Shown one piece after another: positions 7,759-17,838 of a stretch of DNA of 53,307 nucleotides; position 1 is the stretch's first letter; each line of letters begins with the position of its first letter. Origin of the DNA: Lachnospiraceae bacterium. Lineage in GTDB: Bacteria > Bacillota > Clostridia > Lachnospirales > Lachnospiraceae. Below the pieces are notes generated by a model that was given only the letters and a program-made list of their open reading frames with translations, had not been told where the DNA came from and made no database searches. The stretch covers positions 1 through 53,307 of the forward strand of contig SVFJ01000014.1 in assembly GCA_015056925.1 (NCBI GenBank), read 5' to 3'. The position numbers were made by a program, and so were the translations under genes.

Positions 7759-8310
7759 ATGGACGAGAGAATTAAACCATATGAAGAGAAAATGCAGAAG
7801 GCATATGACTTCCTTCTTGCAGATTATTTAACAATTAGAGCAGGACGTGCCAATCCACATGTATTGGATAAGTTGAAGGTTGATTACTACGGTTCACCTA
7901 CACCAATCCAGCAGGTTGGTAATATTACCGTTCCGGAAGCAAGAATGATTCAGATTGCACCTTGGGAGAAGAGCCTGATTCGTGAGATTGAGAAGGCGAT
8001 TATGGCATCAGATATCGGAATTACACCAAGCAATGATGGTTCTGTTATCAGACTTGTTTTCCCTGAGTTAACAGAGGAAAGACGTAAGGAACTTGTTAAG
8101 GATGTTAAGAAGAAGGGCGAGGATGCTAAGGTTGCGATTCGTAACATCAGAAGAGATGCGAATGATGCATATAAGAAGCTTGCTAAGACTGAGGTTTCAG
8201 AGGATGAGATTAAGGACTTAGAGGATTCTGTACAGAAGCTTACAGACAAGTATGTAAAGGATATCGATAAGGCAATTGAAGATAAGTCAAAAGAAATCCT
8301 GACTGTATAA
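7759..8310 (+). CDS. frr: Ribosome recycling factor
   Basis: 183 residues, the expected size. RRF splits post-termination ribosomes with EF-G. The sequence has the RAGRANPHVLDKLKVDYYG segment near 29-47 and the long helical bundle ending KDIDKAIEDKSKEIL. The frame opens upstream at a GTG at 7735 overlapping the pyrH stop, but the ATG at 7759 has the ribosome binding site aggaagg (7742-7748) and gives the conserved N-terminus, so it is chosen. A hairpin with a T tract follows the stop codon. Confidence 0.96.
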   Translation: MDERIKPYEEKMQKAYDFLLADYLTIRAGRANPHVLDKLKVDYYGSPTPIQQVGNITVPEARMIQIAPWEKSLIREIEKAIMASDIGITPSNDGSVIRLVFPELTEERRKELVKDVKKKGEDAKVAIRNIRRDANDAYKKLAKTEVSEDEIKDLEDSVQKLTDKYVKDIDKAIEDKSKEILTV

Positions 8311-8324
8311 TTAAGGTTTATAAT

Positions 8325-8361
8325 GAGGGGCATTACATGAGGGATGTACTGCCTCTTTTTT
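8325..8361 (+). terminator. Imperfect intra-operon terminator or attenuator between frr and uppS
   Basis: gagg-gg-ca-t-tacat pairs with atgta-c-tg-cctc around a gaggg loop and is followed by T6. The stem has a two-base bulge and one mismatch, so termination may be partial. It could lower expression of the uppS-polC part relative to pyrH-frr. Confidence 0.55.
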
Positions 8362-8396
8362 CCTTTTATGTTTTTGGAAAGGCAAGGGAACAGATT

Positions 8397-9104
8397 ATGA
8401 AAGTACCTACACATGTAGCGATTATTTTAGATGGCAACGGAAGATGGGCCAAGGCAAAGGGATTGCCTAGAAAGGCAGGTCATGTTCAGGGAGCCAAGAA
8501 TGTAGAGATTATATGTGAAGAAGCATATAAGATGGGAATACAGTATCTGACAGTTTATGCGTTCTCAACAGAGAATTGGAACAGACCGCAGGATGAAGTA
8601 GATGCTTTGATGCAACTGCTTCGTAATTATATGAAGACTTGCCTGAAGACAGCAGAGAAGAATAAGATGTGTGTTCGTGTCATTGGTGATAAGACACGAT
8701 TGGATGATGATATCAGAGCAAGAATTGCTGAGCTGGAGGAGGCAACTAAGGATAATACCGGCTTGCATTTTCAGATTGCGCTGAATTATGGAAGCAGGGA
8801 TGAGATTACCAGAGCAGTAAAGTCGCTTGCAGATAAAGTGGCTGCAGGTGAGTTAAAGGCAGAGAATATTACGGAGGAAAGTATTGCCGGTGAGCTTGAT
8901 ACAGCAGGGATACCTGACCCCGATTTGATGATAAGAACATCAGGAGAGCAGAGAATATCTAATTATCTGCTTTGGCAGCTGGCATATGCGGAGTTTTATT
9001 TTACCGAGGTGCCGTGGCCTGATTTTACAAAGAAAGAATTAGAGAAAGCAATCGAGGCATATAACAAGAGAGATAGAAGGTATGGCTTGGTTAAGGAGGA
9101 ATAA
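8397..9104 (+). CDS. uppS: Isoprenyl transferase (undecaprenyl diphosphate synthase)
   Basis: 235 residues. This cis-prenyltransferase extends farnesyl diphosphate with isopentenyl diphosphate to the C55 carrier lipid for wall synthesis. The catalytic motif LDGNGRWAKAKG is at 11-22, with D12 as the key Asp. The YAFSTENW segment and the C-terminal RTSGEQRISNYLLWQLAYAE box are also clear. The frame is open from 8337, but ATG 8397 gives the conserved N-terminus, while the upstream part lies in the terminator-like hairpin. It is followed after one base by cdsA, so the two are translationally close. Confidence 0.95.
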   Translation: MKVPTHVAIILDGNGRWAKAKGLPRKAGHVQGAKNVEIICEEAYKMGIQYLTVYAFSTENWNRPQDEVDALMQLLRNYMKTCLKTAEKNKMCVRVIGDKTRLDDDIRARIAELEEATKDNTGLHFQIALNYGSRDEITRAVKSLADKVAAGELKAENITEESIAGELDTAGIPDPDLMIRTSGEQRISNYLLWQLAYAEFYFTEVPWPDFTKKELEKAIEAYNKRDRRYGLVKEE

Positions 9105-9105
9105 C

Positions 9106-9933
9106 ATGGCTTCGAAGATTAGTAAGGAGAGAACAATCAGCAGTGTCATATTGGTTATTATTGCACTTGCAACGATATTACCGGGTGGACCTGTGCTTGC
9201 ACTTACATTATATCTGATATCGAATGTGGCTTTTTTGGAGCTGACAAAGGCTTGTGGGATTCATACGGGAGAGAAGCTGAATGTACTGGAGGTTACAGGG
9301 ATTTTGGCGATTGCGGTATACTATCTGCTGATATATTTTGCACAGACACATACCTATTTCATGATTACAGTTATTTTATTACTGATGGCATTGATGATTG
9401 TATATGTATTCTCGTTTCCTAAGTACACTGCCAATCAGGTAATGACTACGTATTTTTCGCTGATTTATGCACCAATTATGCTTTCCTTTGTTTTCTTAAC
9501 AAGACAACTGGGATATGGTGCATATTTGGTATGGATGATATTTATCAGTTCTTGGATTTCGGATACCTGTGCATATTTGGTAGGCGTGCTATTTGGCAAG
9601 CATAAGCTGGTTCCGCATTTGAGTCCGAAGAAGACGATTGAAGGTGCTGTGGGTGGTATTTTCGGTTCTGCTGTCGTAGGCGGTTTGTTTGGATTTTTCT
9701 TATTAGATAAGACCATGGGAGTCAGCCAGTTTGGTCCTATTTTGTTTGTGATTGGAGCGATTGGTTCTGTGATTTCACAGGTGGGAGATTTGGCGGCTTC
9801 GGCAATTAAGAGAAATCATGATATCAAAGATTATGGTAATCTGATTCCGGGACATGGTGGTATTATGGACCGCTTTGATAGTGTGATTTTTACAGCACCA
9901 ATGATTTATTTTTTGATTATTTTGTTTTTATAA
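9106..9933 (+). CDS. cdsA: Phosphatidate cytidylyltransferase (CDP-diglyceride synthase)
   Basis: 275 residues with about eight hydrophobic segments. CdsA makes CDP-diacylglycerol from phosphatidate and CTP in the membrane. The C-terminal family signature is intact: SAIKRNHDIKDYGNLIPGHG, then GIMDRFDS. The segment PKKTIEGAVGG precedes it. The start at 9106 has aaggagg at 9093-9099 within the end of uppS; the alternative upstream ATG at 9082 lies within uppS. dxr follows 24 bases later. Confidence 0.94.
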   Translation: MASKISKERTISSVILVIIALATILPGGPVLALTLYLISNVAFLELTKACGIHTGEKLNVLEVTGILAIAVYYLLIYFAQTHTYFMITVILLLMALMIVYVFSFPKYTANQVMTTYFSLIYAPIMLSFVFLTRQLGYGAYLVWMIFISSWISDTCAYLVGVLFGKHKLVPHLSPKKTIEGAVGGIFGSAVVGGLFGFFLLDKTMGVSQFGPILFVIGAIGSVISQVGDLAASAIKRNHDIKDYGNLIPGHGGIMDRFDSVIFTAPMIYFLIILFL

Positions 9934-9957
9934 AGATAAGAGAGGTAGCAGTGAAGT

Positions 9958-11103
9958 ATGAAGAAGCTGGCAATATTAGGTTCAACAGGTTCTATTGGAA
10001 CACAGACGTTGGAAATTGTGAGAGAGAATGCTGATTTGCAGGTGGTTGCGCTGGCGGCAGGTACCAATGTTGAGCTGTTAGAGAAGCAGGTAAGAGAGTT
10101 TAAGCCAAGGCTTGTTTGTATGCAGACAGAAAGTGCGTGTAAGGATTTGGCGACACGTTTGCAGGATATGCGGGTAGAGATTGTTTGTGGTATGGATGGT
10201 CTGATTCAGATTGCTGAGATGGAAGAGTCAGAGATTCTGGTGACTGCTATTGTGGGAATGATTGGTATTCGGCCTACGATTGCAGCAATTAAGAAGAAGA
10301 AGGATATTGCGCTTGCCAATAAGGAGACTTTGGTAACGGCAGGACATATTATTATGCCGCTTGCGGCTGAGATGGGAGTTTCCATTTTGCCTGTGGATAG
10401 TGAGCATAGTGCGATTTTCCAGTCTATGCAGGGAGAGAAGAAGGAGCGTATTCATAAGCTTTTGATTACAGCATCAGGCGGTCCTTTCAGAGGAAGAACG
10501 AAGGAACAGCTTGCCAATATTCAGGTGGAAGACGCTTTGAAGCATCCTAATTGGGCGATGGGGAGTAAGATTACCATTGATTCAGCAACGCTTGTGAATA
10601 AAGGTCTTGAAGTTATGGAAGCTAAGTGGCTTTTCGATATGGATTTGGACAGAATTCAGGTGGTAGTACATCCACAGAGCATTATTCATTCCATGGTAGA
10701 GTATGTGGACGGAGGTATTATTGCACAGCTTGGTACACCGGATATGAAGCTTCCGATTCAGTATGCACTGTTCTATCCGGACCGTCGTCCGATGGCAGGT
10801 AAGAGAGTAGATTTCTATGAATTGGGTAGTATAACATTTGAAAAGCCGGATATGGAGACTTTTACAGGCTTAAAGCTTGCTATGCGTGCGGCAGGAGAGG
10901 GAGGCAGTATGCCGACAGTATTCAATGCGGCAAATGAGAAGGCGGTTAGTCTGTTCTTGAATAGAAAGATTCGTTTCCTTCAGATTCCGGAGATTATTGA
11001 GATGTGTATGGATTCTCACAAAAGAATTGCAAATCCTGACGTAAATCAGATATTAACCGCGGAGCAGGAAGCATATGATTTGATAAGAACAAAGTTTGAA
11101 TAG
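9958..11103 (+). CDS. dxr: 1-deoxy-D-xylulose 5-phosphate reductoisomerase
   Basis: 381 residues. Catalyses the first committed step of the MEP isoprenoid pathway (DXP to MEP, NADPH- and metal-dependent). The NADPH-binding segment LGSTGSIGTQTL is at 7-18, the metal and substrate loop DSEHSAIFQ at 147-155, HPNWAMGSKITIDSATLVNKG near 199-219, and SMPTVFNAANEKAV near 318-331. It is followed by rseP 11 bases later. Together with ispG and uppS it forms a compact isoprenoid and carrier-lipid block. Confidence 0.96.
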   Translation: MKKLAILGSTGSIGTQTLEIVRENADLQVVALAAGTNVELLEKQVREFKPRLVCMQTESACKDLATRLQDMRVEIVCGMDGLIQIAEMEESEILVTAIVGMIGIRPTIAAIKKKKDIALANKETLVTAGHIIMPLAAEMGVSILPVDSEHSAIFQSMQGEKKERIHKLLITASGGPFRGRTKEQLANIQVEDALKHPNWAMGSKITIDSATLVNKGLEVMEAKWLFDMDLDRIQVVVHPQSIIHSMVEYVDGGIIAQLGTPDMKLPIQYALFYPDRRPMAGKRVDFYELGSITFEKPDMETFTGLKLAMRAAGEGGSMPTVFNAANEKAVSLFLNRKIRFLQIPEIIEMCMDSHKRIANPDVNQILTAEQEAYDLIRTKFE

Positions 11104-11114
11104 AGGAGAACAGA

Positions 11115-12206
11115 ATGTTTGTTACGTTAATTGTATTTATTCTTGTATTTGGCGTGGTAGTTGTTTCTCATGAGCTTGGTCATTTTCTGATTGCAAAGCT
11201 TAACGGAATTAAGGTGGTAGAGTTTTCAGTTGGTATGGGACCTACCTTACTGCAGTTTACAAAGGGCGAGACCAGATATGCCTTGAAACTTTTGCCTTTG
11301 GGCGGAGCGTGTATGTTTGAAGGTGAGGATGGTATTTATACAGAGGATAAGGATGCGAAAGACGCAGATAAGAAGGGAACTTTGGCTGTTGACAGCACGG
11401 AGGGAACCTTTAATGATGCCAATGTATGGGCTAGAATCGCAACGGTATTTGCAGGACCATTCTTTAATATTATTCTTGCATTTTTATTATCGCTGATTGT
11501 AGTTGGCTTCACGGGAGCTATGATTCCACAGATTACATCGCTGATGGAAGGATATCCGGCTGCGGAGGCAGGTTTACAGGAAGGCGATGTGATTACCAGG
11601 ATTAACAATGAGCGTATTTATCTGTACAATGAGGTTACATTTATTTCGTCCATGAATACGGGAGAAGCATTGGAAATAGAGTTTCTGCGTGATGGAGAGA
11701 AGCAGGTAACTACTCTGACACCAAAGTATAGTGAAGAGGATGACAGATATTATATTGGATTTACCATTGGTGAAACAATCGAGTGTAAGGGTTGGAATTT
11801 GATTAAATATAGTGCCTGTGAGGTCAGATACTGGCTGAAGGCTACGATTGAAAGTTTATTAATGCTTGTGCAGGGGAAACTGACAGGTGATGATTTGTCA
11901 GGTCCGGTAGGTATTGCAGTGGCAATTGATGATATGGTAGAACAGGCAACACCATACGGTATTCCGACAGTAGTGCTTACGATGATGAATTTTGCTGTGC
12001 TTTTAAGCGTAAACCTTGGTGTTATGAATTTGCTTCCGTTACCGGCATTGGATGGCGGACGTTTGATTTTCATGTTTATTGAGGTGCTTAGAGGAAAGCC
12101 TGTTCCACCTGAGAAGGAAGGCATTGTTCATTTTATCGGCTTTGTAGCATTGATGATTTTGATGGTATTTGTATTATATAATGATATAACAAAAATCTTC
12201 CGTTAA
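11115..12206 (+). CDS. rseP: RIP metalloprotease, site-2 protease RseP/RasP family
   Basis: 363 residues. A membrane zinc protease that cuts transmembrane segments of anti-sigma factors and leftover signal peptides. The zinc motif HELGH is at 19-23 in the first transmembrane helix and the third zinc ligand is D313 in LPALDGGRL. A single PDZ domain lies at about 150-215, bracketed by membrane segments. The ATG follows gaggagaacag. Substrates cannot be named from this window: no anti-sigma factor is adjacent. Confidence 0.94.
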   Translation: MFVTLIVFILVFGVVVVSHELGHFLIAKLNGIKVVEFSVGMGPTLLQFTKGETRYALKLLPLGGACMFEGEDGIYTEDKDAKDADKKGTLAVDSTEGTFNDANVWARIATVFAGPFFNIILAFLLSLIVVGFTGAMIPQITSLMEGYPAAEAGLQEGDVITRINNERIYLYNEVTFISSMNTGEALEIEFLRDGEKQVTTLTPKYSEEDDRYYIGFTIGETIECKGWNLIKYSACEVRYWLKATIESLLMLVQGKLTGDDLSGPVGIAVAIDDMVEQATPYGIPTVVLTMMNFAVLLSVNLGVMNLLPLPALDGGRLIFMFIEVLRGKPVPPEKEGIVHFIGFVALMILMVFVLYNDITKIFR

Positions 12207-12248
12207 GGAATCTAGGGAGCGGAAGATAGAGAAAGGCATGGTATTGAT

Positions 12249-13307
12249 ATGGTATTTAGAGAGCATACCAAAGTGGTTCAGATTGGAAATAAGGTAATCG
12301 GCGGTGGTAATCCTATTATGATTCAGTCGATGACCAATACAAAGACGGAGGATGTTGCGGCAACTGTGGCGCAGATTAAGCGTTTGCAGGAGGCTGGCTG
12401 CGATATTGTGCGTTGTACTGTGCCAAATCAGGAGGCAGCGAATGCGATTGCCAAGATTAAGAAGCAGATAGAGATTCCGTTGGTAGCAGATATTCATTTT
12501 GATTATAAGATGGCAATTGCAGCAATGGAGAATGGTGCGGATAAGATTCGTATTAATCCGGGTAATATCGGAAGCCGTGAGAAGGTTGCAGAGGTAGTTA
12601 AAGTTGCTAAGGAGAGAAATATTCCGATTCGAATCGGTGTGAACAGCGGTTCCTTGGAGAAAGAGCTGGTAGCCAAGTACAACGGTGTAACAGCGCAGGG
12701 AATTGTGGAAAGTGCGTTGGATAAGGTTGGTATCATCGAAGACCTTGGATATGACAATCTGGTAATCAGTATTAAGTCCTCTGATGTAATGATGAGCGTG
12801 GAGGCTCATGAACTGCTGGCAGGTAAGACACCATATCCGATTCATGTAGGTATTACAGAGTCAGGAACTGTTACAAGCGGTAATATTAAGTCTGCGATTG
12901 GTCTTGGTATTATCTTGAATTCGGGTGTCGGTGATACGATTCGTGTATCATTAACGGGCGACCCGGTAGAGGAAATTAAGTCAGCAAAGCTGATACTTAG
13001 AACACTGGGACTTCGTAAGGGCGGAATAGAGGTTGTATCCTGTCCGACTTGTGGAAGAACCAATATTGATTTGATTGGACTTGCCAATCAGGTAGAGACT
13101 ATGGTGCAGGGCTATGACCTGGATATCAAGGTTGCAGTTATGGGCTGCGCCGTAAATGGTCCGGGAGAAGCCAAGGAGGCAGACATCGGAATTGCCGGAG
13201 GTATAAAAGAAGGACTTTTGATAAAAAAAGGTGAGATTATCAAGAAGGTACCTGAGGCTGAGTTATTAGCAACTTTGAAGGATGCATTGGACAATTGGGA
13301 GAAGTAA
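12249..13307 (+). CDS. ispG: 4-hydroxy-3-methylbut-2-en-1-yl diphosphate synthase (flavodoxin)
   Basis: 352 residues. Performs the reductive ring opening of MEcPP to HMBPP in the MEP pathway with a [4Fe-4S] cluster. The cluster cysteines are visible at C265 and C268 (SCPTCGR) and C300 (MGCAVNGPGEAKEADIG). The N-terminal TIM barrel opens with IGGGNPIMIQSMTNTKT. It is located between rseP and polC, the usual Firmicute order. ispH is not in the window. Confidence 0.96.
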   Translation: MVFREHTKVVQIGNKVIGGGNPIMIQSMTNTKTEDVAATVAQIKRLQEAGCDIVRCTVPNQEAANAIAKIKKQIEIPLVADIHFDYKMAIAAMENGADKIRINPGNIGSREKVAEVVKVAKERNIPIRIGVNSGSLEKELVAKYNGVTAQGIVESALDKVGIIEDLGYDNLVISIKSSDVMMSVEAHELLAGKTPYPIHVGITESGTVTSGNIKSAIGLGIILNSGVGDTIRVSLTGDPVEEIKSAKLILRTLGLRKGGIEVVSCPTCGRTNIDLIGLANQVETMVQGYDLDIKVAVMGCAVNGPGEAKEADIGIAGGIKEGLLIKKGEIIKKVPEAELLATLKDALDNWEK

Positions 13308-13319
13308 AGAAAAGGGATT

Positions 13320-16300
13320 ATGGAGAAGAAGTTTTTTGACGCCTTTCCTAATCTGAATCTTATCGGTATGCAGAAGGAATTATTCGAGCAGGTGGTTGTA
13401 GAAAAAATTACAGCCACCAAGCGAAAAGACCTTCTGCGTATCTATATTCGGAGTGAGAGGCTGATTGAGAAGGAGTTTATTTATCAGACGGAGAAAGAGA
13501 TTAAGAAGCAGTTCTTTCCAAATGATAATATTACAATCAAAATATATGAGAAGTTTATACTTTCCGGACAATACAATCCTAAGACGCTGATGGATGTGTA
13601 TAAGGAAAGTATTTTGTTAGAGCTAAAAGAAGCGGAGCATATGCTTTATACTATGTTTCGTCAGGCGGATATGCACTTCCCTGATAATAATAGTATGGAG
13701 CTGATTCTGGAGGAAAGCGTTATCGCAAGAGCCAAGGAGGATGAGTTTATCGGTATCCTTGATAAGGTTCTGAATGAGCGTTGCGGCTTTATGGTGAAGT
13801 TTGATGTCGGCTATAAGGAGGCTGCTGCAAGCAAGTATAAGGAAGAGGATGAGCAGAAGATTCGTAAGATTGTTGCGGGGATTTCCGGACGAGTCAGCAG
13901 TGGTGATGAGTTTGATGGCGGAGCACCTGTGGCAGAGAGTGAGGAGGCAGCTCAAACGAAGAGTACGGATGTAGCGGTTAAAGAGACGAAGCCGGAGGCA
14001 CCTGTTAAGGCTGCGGACAAAACGGCAGCTAAGCAGCCTGAAAAGAAATTCGAAAAGGGCTCCTTTAGACGTATGCCTAAGAAGTCGGATAATCCTGATG
14101 TTATCTATGGTCGTGATTTTGAGGATGAGGTCATTGCCATTGATGAAATCTGGGGTGAGATGGGTGAGGTTGTCATCCGCGGTAAGGTAAGAAGTTTGGA
14201 TAAACGTGAGATTCGTAATGAAAAGACGATTGTCAGCTTTGAGATTACGGACTTTACAGATACCATTAAGGTCAAGATGTTCGTACATAATGAACAGTTA
14301 GAAGAGCTTCTTGGTGAGTTAAAGGTGGGAGGTTTCTTTAAGGTAAAGGGTGTTACGACCAACGATACCTTTGACCATGAACTGACCATTGCTACTGTGG
14401 TGGGTTTAAAGAAGATTCCGGACTTTACAACAGCCAGAATGGACAATAGTGTAAAAAAGAGAGTAGAGCTGCACTGCCATACCAAGATGAGTGACATGGA
14501 TGCAGTATCTGATGTTAAGACAATTATCAAACGTGCCAAGAAATGGGGACATAAGGCAATTGCCATTACTGACCATGGCTGTGTACAGGCTTTCCCGGAT
14601 GCAAATCATGCGCTTGACCATGGTGATGAGTTTAAGGTGATTTACGGTGTGGAGGGTTATCTTGTAGATGACTTGAAGGAAATGGTTACCAATGACAAGG
14701 GACAGTCTCTTGATGGAACCTATGTGGTATTTGATATTGAGACCACGGGCTTCTCACCTGTGAAGAACAAGATTATCGAGATTGGTGCAGTTAAGGTAGT
14801 TAATGGGGAGATTGCAGACAGATTTTCCACCTTTGTCAATCCACAGGTGCCGATTCCCTTTAATATTGAGAAGCTGACAGGCATCAGGGATGATATGGTA
14901 ATCGATGCGGATACCATAGAGGAGGTATTGCCAAGATTTTTGGAGTTTGTAGGAGATGCAGTGCTGGTAGCACATAATGCAAGCTTCGATATGAGCTTTA
15001 TCATAGAGAATGCAAGACGTATGGAGATACCTACGGACTTTACTTATGTGGATACTGTGGCGCTTGCAAGAGTCTTGCTTACAGGCCAGGCGAAGTATAC
15101 GCTTGATGCAGTTGCAAAGACACTTGGTATCAGCCTTGAGAATCATCATCGGGCAGTGGATGATGCAGAGGCTACGGCAGAAATCTATGTGAAGTTCCTT
15201 GCAATGTTGAAAAAGGATGGCCATGAGAATCTGACGCAGATGAATGAGCTAGGTAAGTCCAGTGTAGAAGCAGTCCGCAAGCTGCATTCGTATCATATTA
15301 TTATTTTGGCAAAGAACCAGACGGGACGAATTAATTTGTATAAATTAGTGTCGGAGTCTCATTTGACCTATTTCTATAAGAGACCGCTGATTCCAAAGAG
15401 CCTGATTATGAAGTACCGTGAGGGACTGATTATTGGTAGTGCCTGTGAGGCAGGAGAGCTTTTTAGAGCGATGCTGGATGGAAAGAGTGATGAACAGATT
15501 GCTAAGATTGTGAATTTCTATGATTATTTGGAGATTCAGCCGATTGGAAACAACCACTTTATGATAGAGTCGGAAAAGCACCCGGATATTCAGAGCGAAG
15601 AGGATTTGATTGCGCTGAATAAAAGAGTGGTGATGCTTGGTGAGCAGTTCCATAAGCCTGTTGTGGGAACCTGTGATGTGCATTTCTTAGACCCTGAGGA
15701 TGAGATATATCGAAGAATCATCATGGCGGGTAAGGGCTTTAAGGATGCAGATGACCAGGCACCGCTGTACCTTAGAACCACAGATGAGATGATAGATGAG
15801 TTTGCTTATTATCTTGGCAGTGAGAAGGCAGAGGAGATAGTTATCACCAATACCAATATGATTGCAGATATGTGTGATTATATTGCACCGGTTAGACCCG
15901 ATAAATGTCCTCCTGTTATCGAGAACAGTGATGAGCAGTTAAGGGAAATCTGCTATCGTAAGGCGCATGAGATGTATGGCGAGGAGCTGCCGGAGATTGT
16001 GCATGCCCGCTTGGAGAGAGAATTAAATTCCATTATCAGTAATGGTTTCGCCGTTATGTATATTATTGCACAGAAGCTGGTATGGAAGTCGGTTGAGGAC
16101 GGTTATCTGGTAGGTTCCCGTGGCTCGGTAGGTTCCTCCTTCGTTGCGACGATGGCGGGAATTACAGAGGTTAACCCTCTTAGTCCGCATTATTATTGTA
16201 AGAAATGTCATTACAGTGAGTTTGAATCAGAAGAGGTAAAGAAGTTCTCGGGTATGGCAGGCTGTGATATGCCGGATAAAGACTGTCCTGTGTGCGGAGA

Positions 16301-17804
16301 GCCTTTGGTAAAGGATGGATTTGATATTCCGTTTGAGACCTTCCTTGGATTTAAGGGAAATAAGGAACCTGATATTGACCTTAACTTCTCGGGAGAGTAT
16401 CAGAGTAAGGCACATAAGTATACAGAGGTTATCTTTGGATATGGTCAGACCTTCCGTGCAGGAACCATAGGTACACTTGCGGATAAGACGGCATTTGGAT
16501 ATGTGAAGAATTATTACGAGGAACGTGGTAAATATAAGAGAACGAGTGAGATTAACCGTATTGTAGAGGGGTGCACCGGTGTACGAAGAACAACAGGTCA
16601 GCATCCGGGTGGTATTGTTGTATTGCCGGTGGGCGAAGAGATTAACTCCTTTACACCGGTGCAGCATCCTGCCAATGATATGACAACAGATACGATTACA
16701 ACGCACTTTGATTACCATTCTATTGACCATAACCTGTTGAAGCTTGATATTCTCGGACACGACGACCCGACGATGATTCGTATGTTACAGGATTTGACGG
16801 GGATTGACCCGGTTACGATTCCCTTGGATGATAAGAAGGTTATGTCTTTGTTCCAGAATACGGATGCATTGGGATTAAAGCCTGAGGATATTGGCGGCTG
16901 TAAGCTTGGCGCTTTGGGTATCCCTGAGTTTGGTACGGACTTTGCGATGCAGATGGTTATTGATGCACAGCCAAAGTATTTTTCAGATTTGGTAAGAATT
17001 TCGGGACTGTCTCATGGTACGGATGTATGGCTTGGTAATGCCCAAACCTTAATTCAGGAGGGAAAGGCAACCATTTCTACCGCTATCTGTACGCGAGATG
17101 ATATTATGATTTATCTGATTAATATGGGAATGGATAGTGAGCTGTCCTTTACCATTATGGAGAGTGTTCGTAAGGGTAAGGGACTTAAAAAGGAATGGGA
17201 AGAAGAAATGCTTGCACATAATGTGCCGGATTGGTATATCTGGTCTTGCAAGAAGATTCAGTACATGTTCCCGAAGGCTCATGCGGCAGCGTATGTTATG
17301 ATGGGATGGCGAATCGCATACTGTAAGATATATTATCCACTGGCTTATTACTGTGCATACTTTAGTATTCGTGCATCAGCGTTTTCTTATGAGATTATGT
17401 GTCAGGGCAGACCTCATTTAGAAGATGTATTGGCAGATTATAAGAAACGTTCTGATACTTTATCGAATAAGGAGCAGGATTGTCTCAAGGATATGCGTAT
17501 CGTGCAGGAAATGTACGCAAGAGGCTTTGAGTTTGAGCCGATTGATGTGTTTAGGGCGCATTCCCGTAACTTCCAGATTATCGATGGAAAGATTATGCCG
17601 TCTCTTAGCAGTATCGACGGCTTAGGAGAGAAGGCGGCGGATGCCATCATGGAGGCAGCAAAGGACGGACCGTTCCTGTCAAAGGATGACTTTAGAAGCC
17701 GTACTAAGGTTTCTAAGACGGTCATTGAATTGATGTCACAATTGAATCTCTTAGGAGATATCCCGGAGTCAAATCAGATAAGTCTGTTTGATTGGGTGGT
17801 GTAA
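13320..17804 (+). CDS. polC: DNA polymerase III alpha subunit, Gram-positive PolC type
   Basis: 1494 residues, close to the usual 1,430-1,500 of PolC, the main replicative polymerase of low-GC Gram-positives. Domain order: an N-terminal domain, a charged Lys/Ala/Pro linker around 205-255, an OB fold (about 270-370), the PHP domain starting at HCH 385-387, and a DEDDh proofreading exonuclease inserted in it (DIETTG from 472, later VAHNASFD). The C-family polymerase core carries catalytic Asp residues at about 1018 and 1020 (PDIDLNF). Four cysteines around 963-992 (CKKC ... CPVCGE) form the zinc-binding module of PolC. The ORF is intact. It ends at a strong bidirectional terminator. Confidence 0.97.
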   Translation: MEKKFFDAFPNLNLIGMQKELFEQVVVEKITATKRKDLLRIYIRSERLIEKEFIYQTEKEIKKQFFPNDNITIKIYEKFILSGQYNPKTLMDVYKESILLELKEAEHMLYTMFRQADMHFPDNNSMELILEESVIARAKEDEFIGILDKVLNERCGFMVKFDVGYKEAAASKYKEEDEQKIRKIVAGISGRVSSGDEFDGGAPVAESEEAAQTKSTDVAVKETKPEAPVKAADKTAAKQPEKKFEKGSFRRMPKKSDNPDVIYGRDFEDEVIAIDEIWGEMGEVVIRGKVRSLDKREIRNEKTIVSFEITDFTDTIKVKMFVHNEQLEELLGELKVGGFFKVKGVTTNDTFDHELTIATVVGLKKIPDFTTARMDNSVKKRVELHCHTKMSDMDAVSDVKTIIKRAKKWGHKAIAITDHGCVQAFPDANHALDHGDEFKVIYGVEGYLVDDLKEMVTNDKGQSLDGTYVVFDIETTGFSPVKNKIIEIGAVKVVNGEIADRFSTFVNPQVPIPFNIEKLTGIRDDMVIDADTIEEVLPRFLEFVGDAVLVAHNASFDMSFIIENARRMEIPTDFTYVDTVALARVLLTGQAKYTLDAVAKTLGISLENHHRAVDDAEATAEIYVKFLAMLKKDGHENLTQMNELGKSSVEAVRKLHSYHIIILAKNQTGRINLYKLVSESHLTYFYKRPLIPKSLIMKYREGLIIGSACEAGELFRAMLDGKSDEQIAKIVNFYDYLEIQPIGNNHFMIESEKHPDIQSEEDLIALNKRVVMLGEQFHKPVVGTCDVHFLDPEDEIYRRIIMAGKGFKDADDQAPLYLRTTDEMIDEFAYYLGSEKAEEIVITNTNMIADMCDYIAPVRPDKCPPVIENSDEQLREICYRKAHEMYGEELPEIVHARLERELNSIISNGFAVMYIIAQKLVWKSVEDGYLVGSRGSVGSSFVATMAGITEVNPLSPHYYCKKCHYSEFESEEVKKFSGMAGCDMPDKDCPVCGEPLVKDGFDIPFETFLGFKGNKEPDIDLNFSGEYQSKAHKYTEVIFGYGQTFRAGTIGTLADKTAFGYVKNYYEERGKYKRTSEINRIVEGCTGVRRTTGQHPGGIVVLPVGEEINSFTPVQHPANDMTTDTITTHFDYHSIDHNLLKLDILGHDDPTMIRMLQDLTGIDPVTIPLDDKKVMSLFQNTDALGLKPEDIGGCKLGALGIPEFGTDFAMQMVIDAQPKYFSDLVRISGLSHGTDVWLGNAQTLIQEGKATISTAICTRDDIMIYLINMGMDSELSFTIMESVRKGKGLKKEWEEEMLAHNVPDWYIWSCKKIQYMFPKAHAAAYVMMGWRIAYCKIYYPLAYYCAYFSIRASAFSYEIMCQGRPHLEDVLADYKKRSDTLSNKEQDCLKDMRIVQEMYARGFEFEPIDVFRAHSRNFQIIDGKIMPSLSSIDGLGEKAADAIMEAAKDGPFLSKDDFRSRTKVSKTVIELMSQLNLLGDIPESNQISLFDWVV

Positions 17805-17807
17805 GTA

Positions 17808-17835
17808 AAAAGGTGTCACAAGGGTGACACCTTTT
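17808..17835. terminator. Bidirectional terminator between polC and ribH
   Basis: An 11-bp perfect stem (aaaaggtgtca / tgacacctttt) has A and T tracts on either side, so it can stop polC transcripts on the plus strand and rib operon transcripts on the minus strand. Confidence 0.88.
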
Positions 17836-17838
17836 CGT

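Noticed and set aside
13623-14566. Long minus-strand frames opposite polC
   Set aside because: Antisense shadows of PolC coding sequence, with no ribosome binding sites or family motifs.
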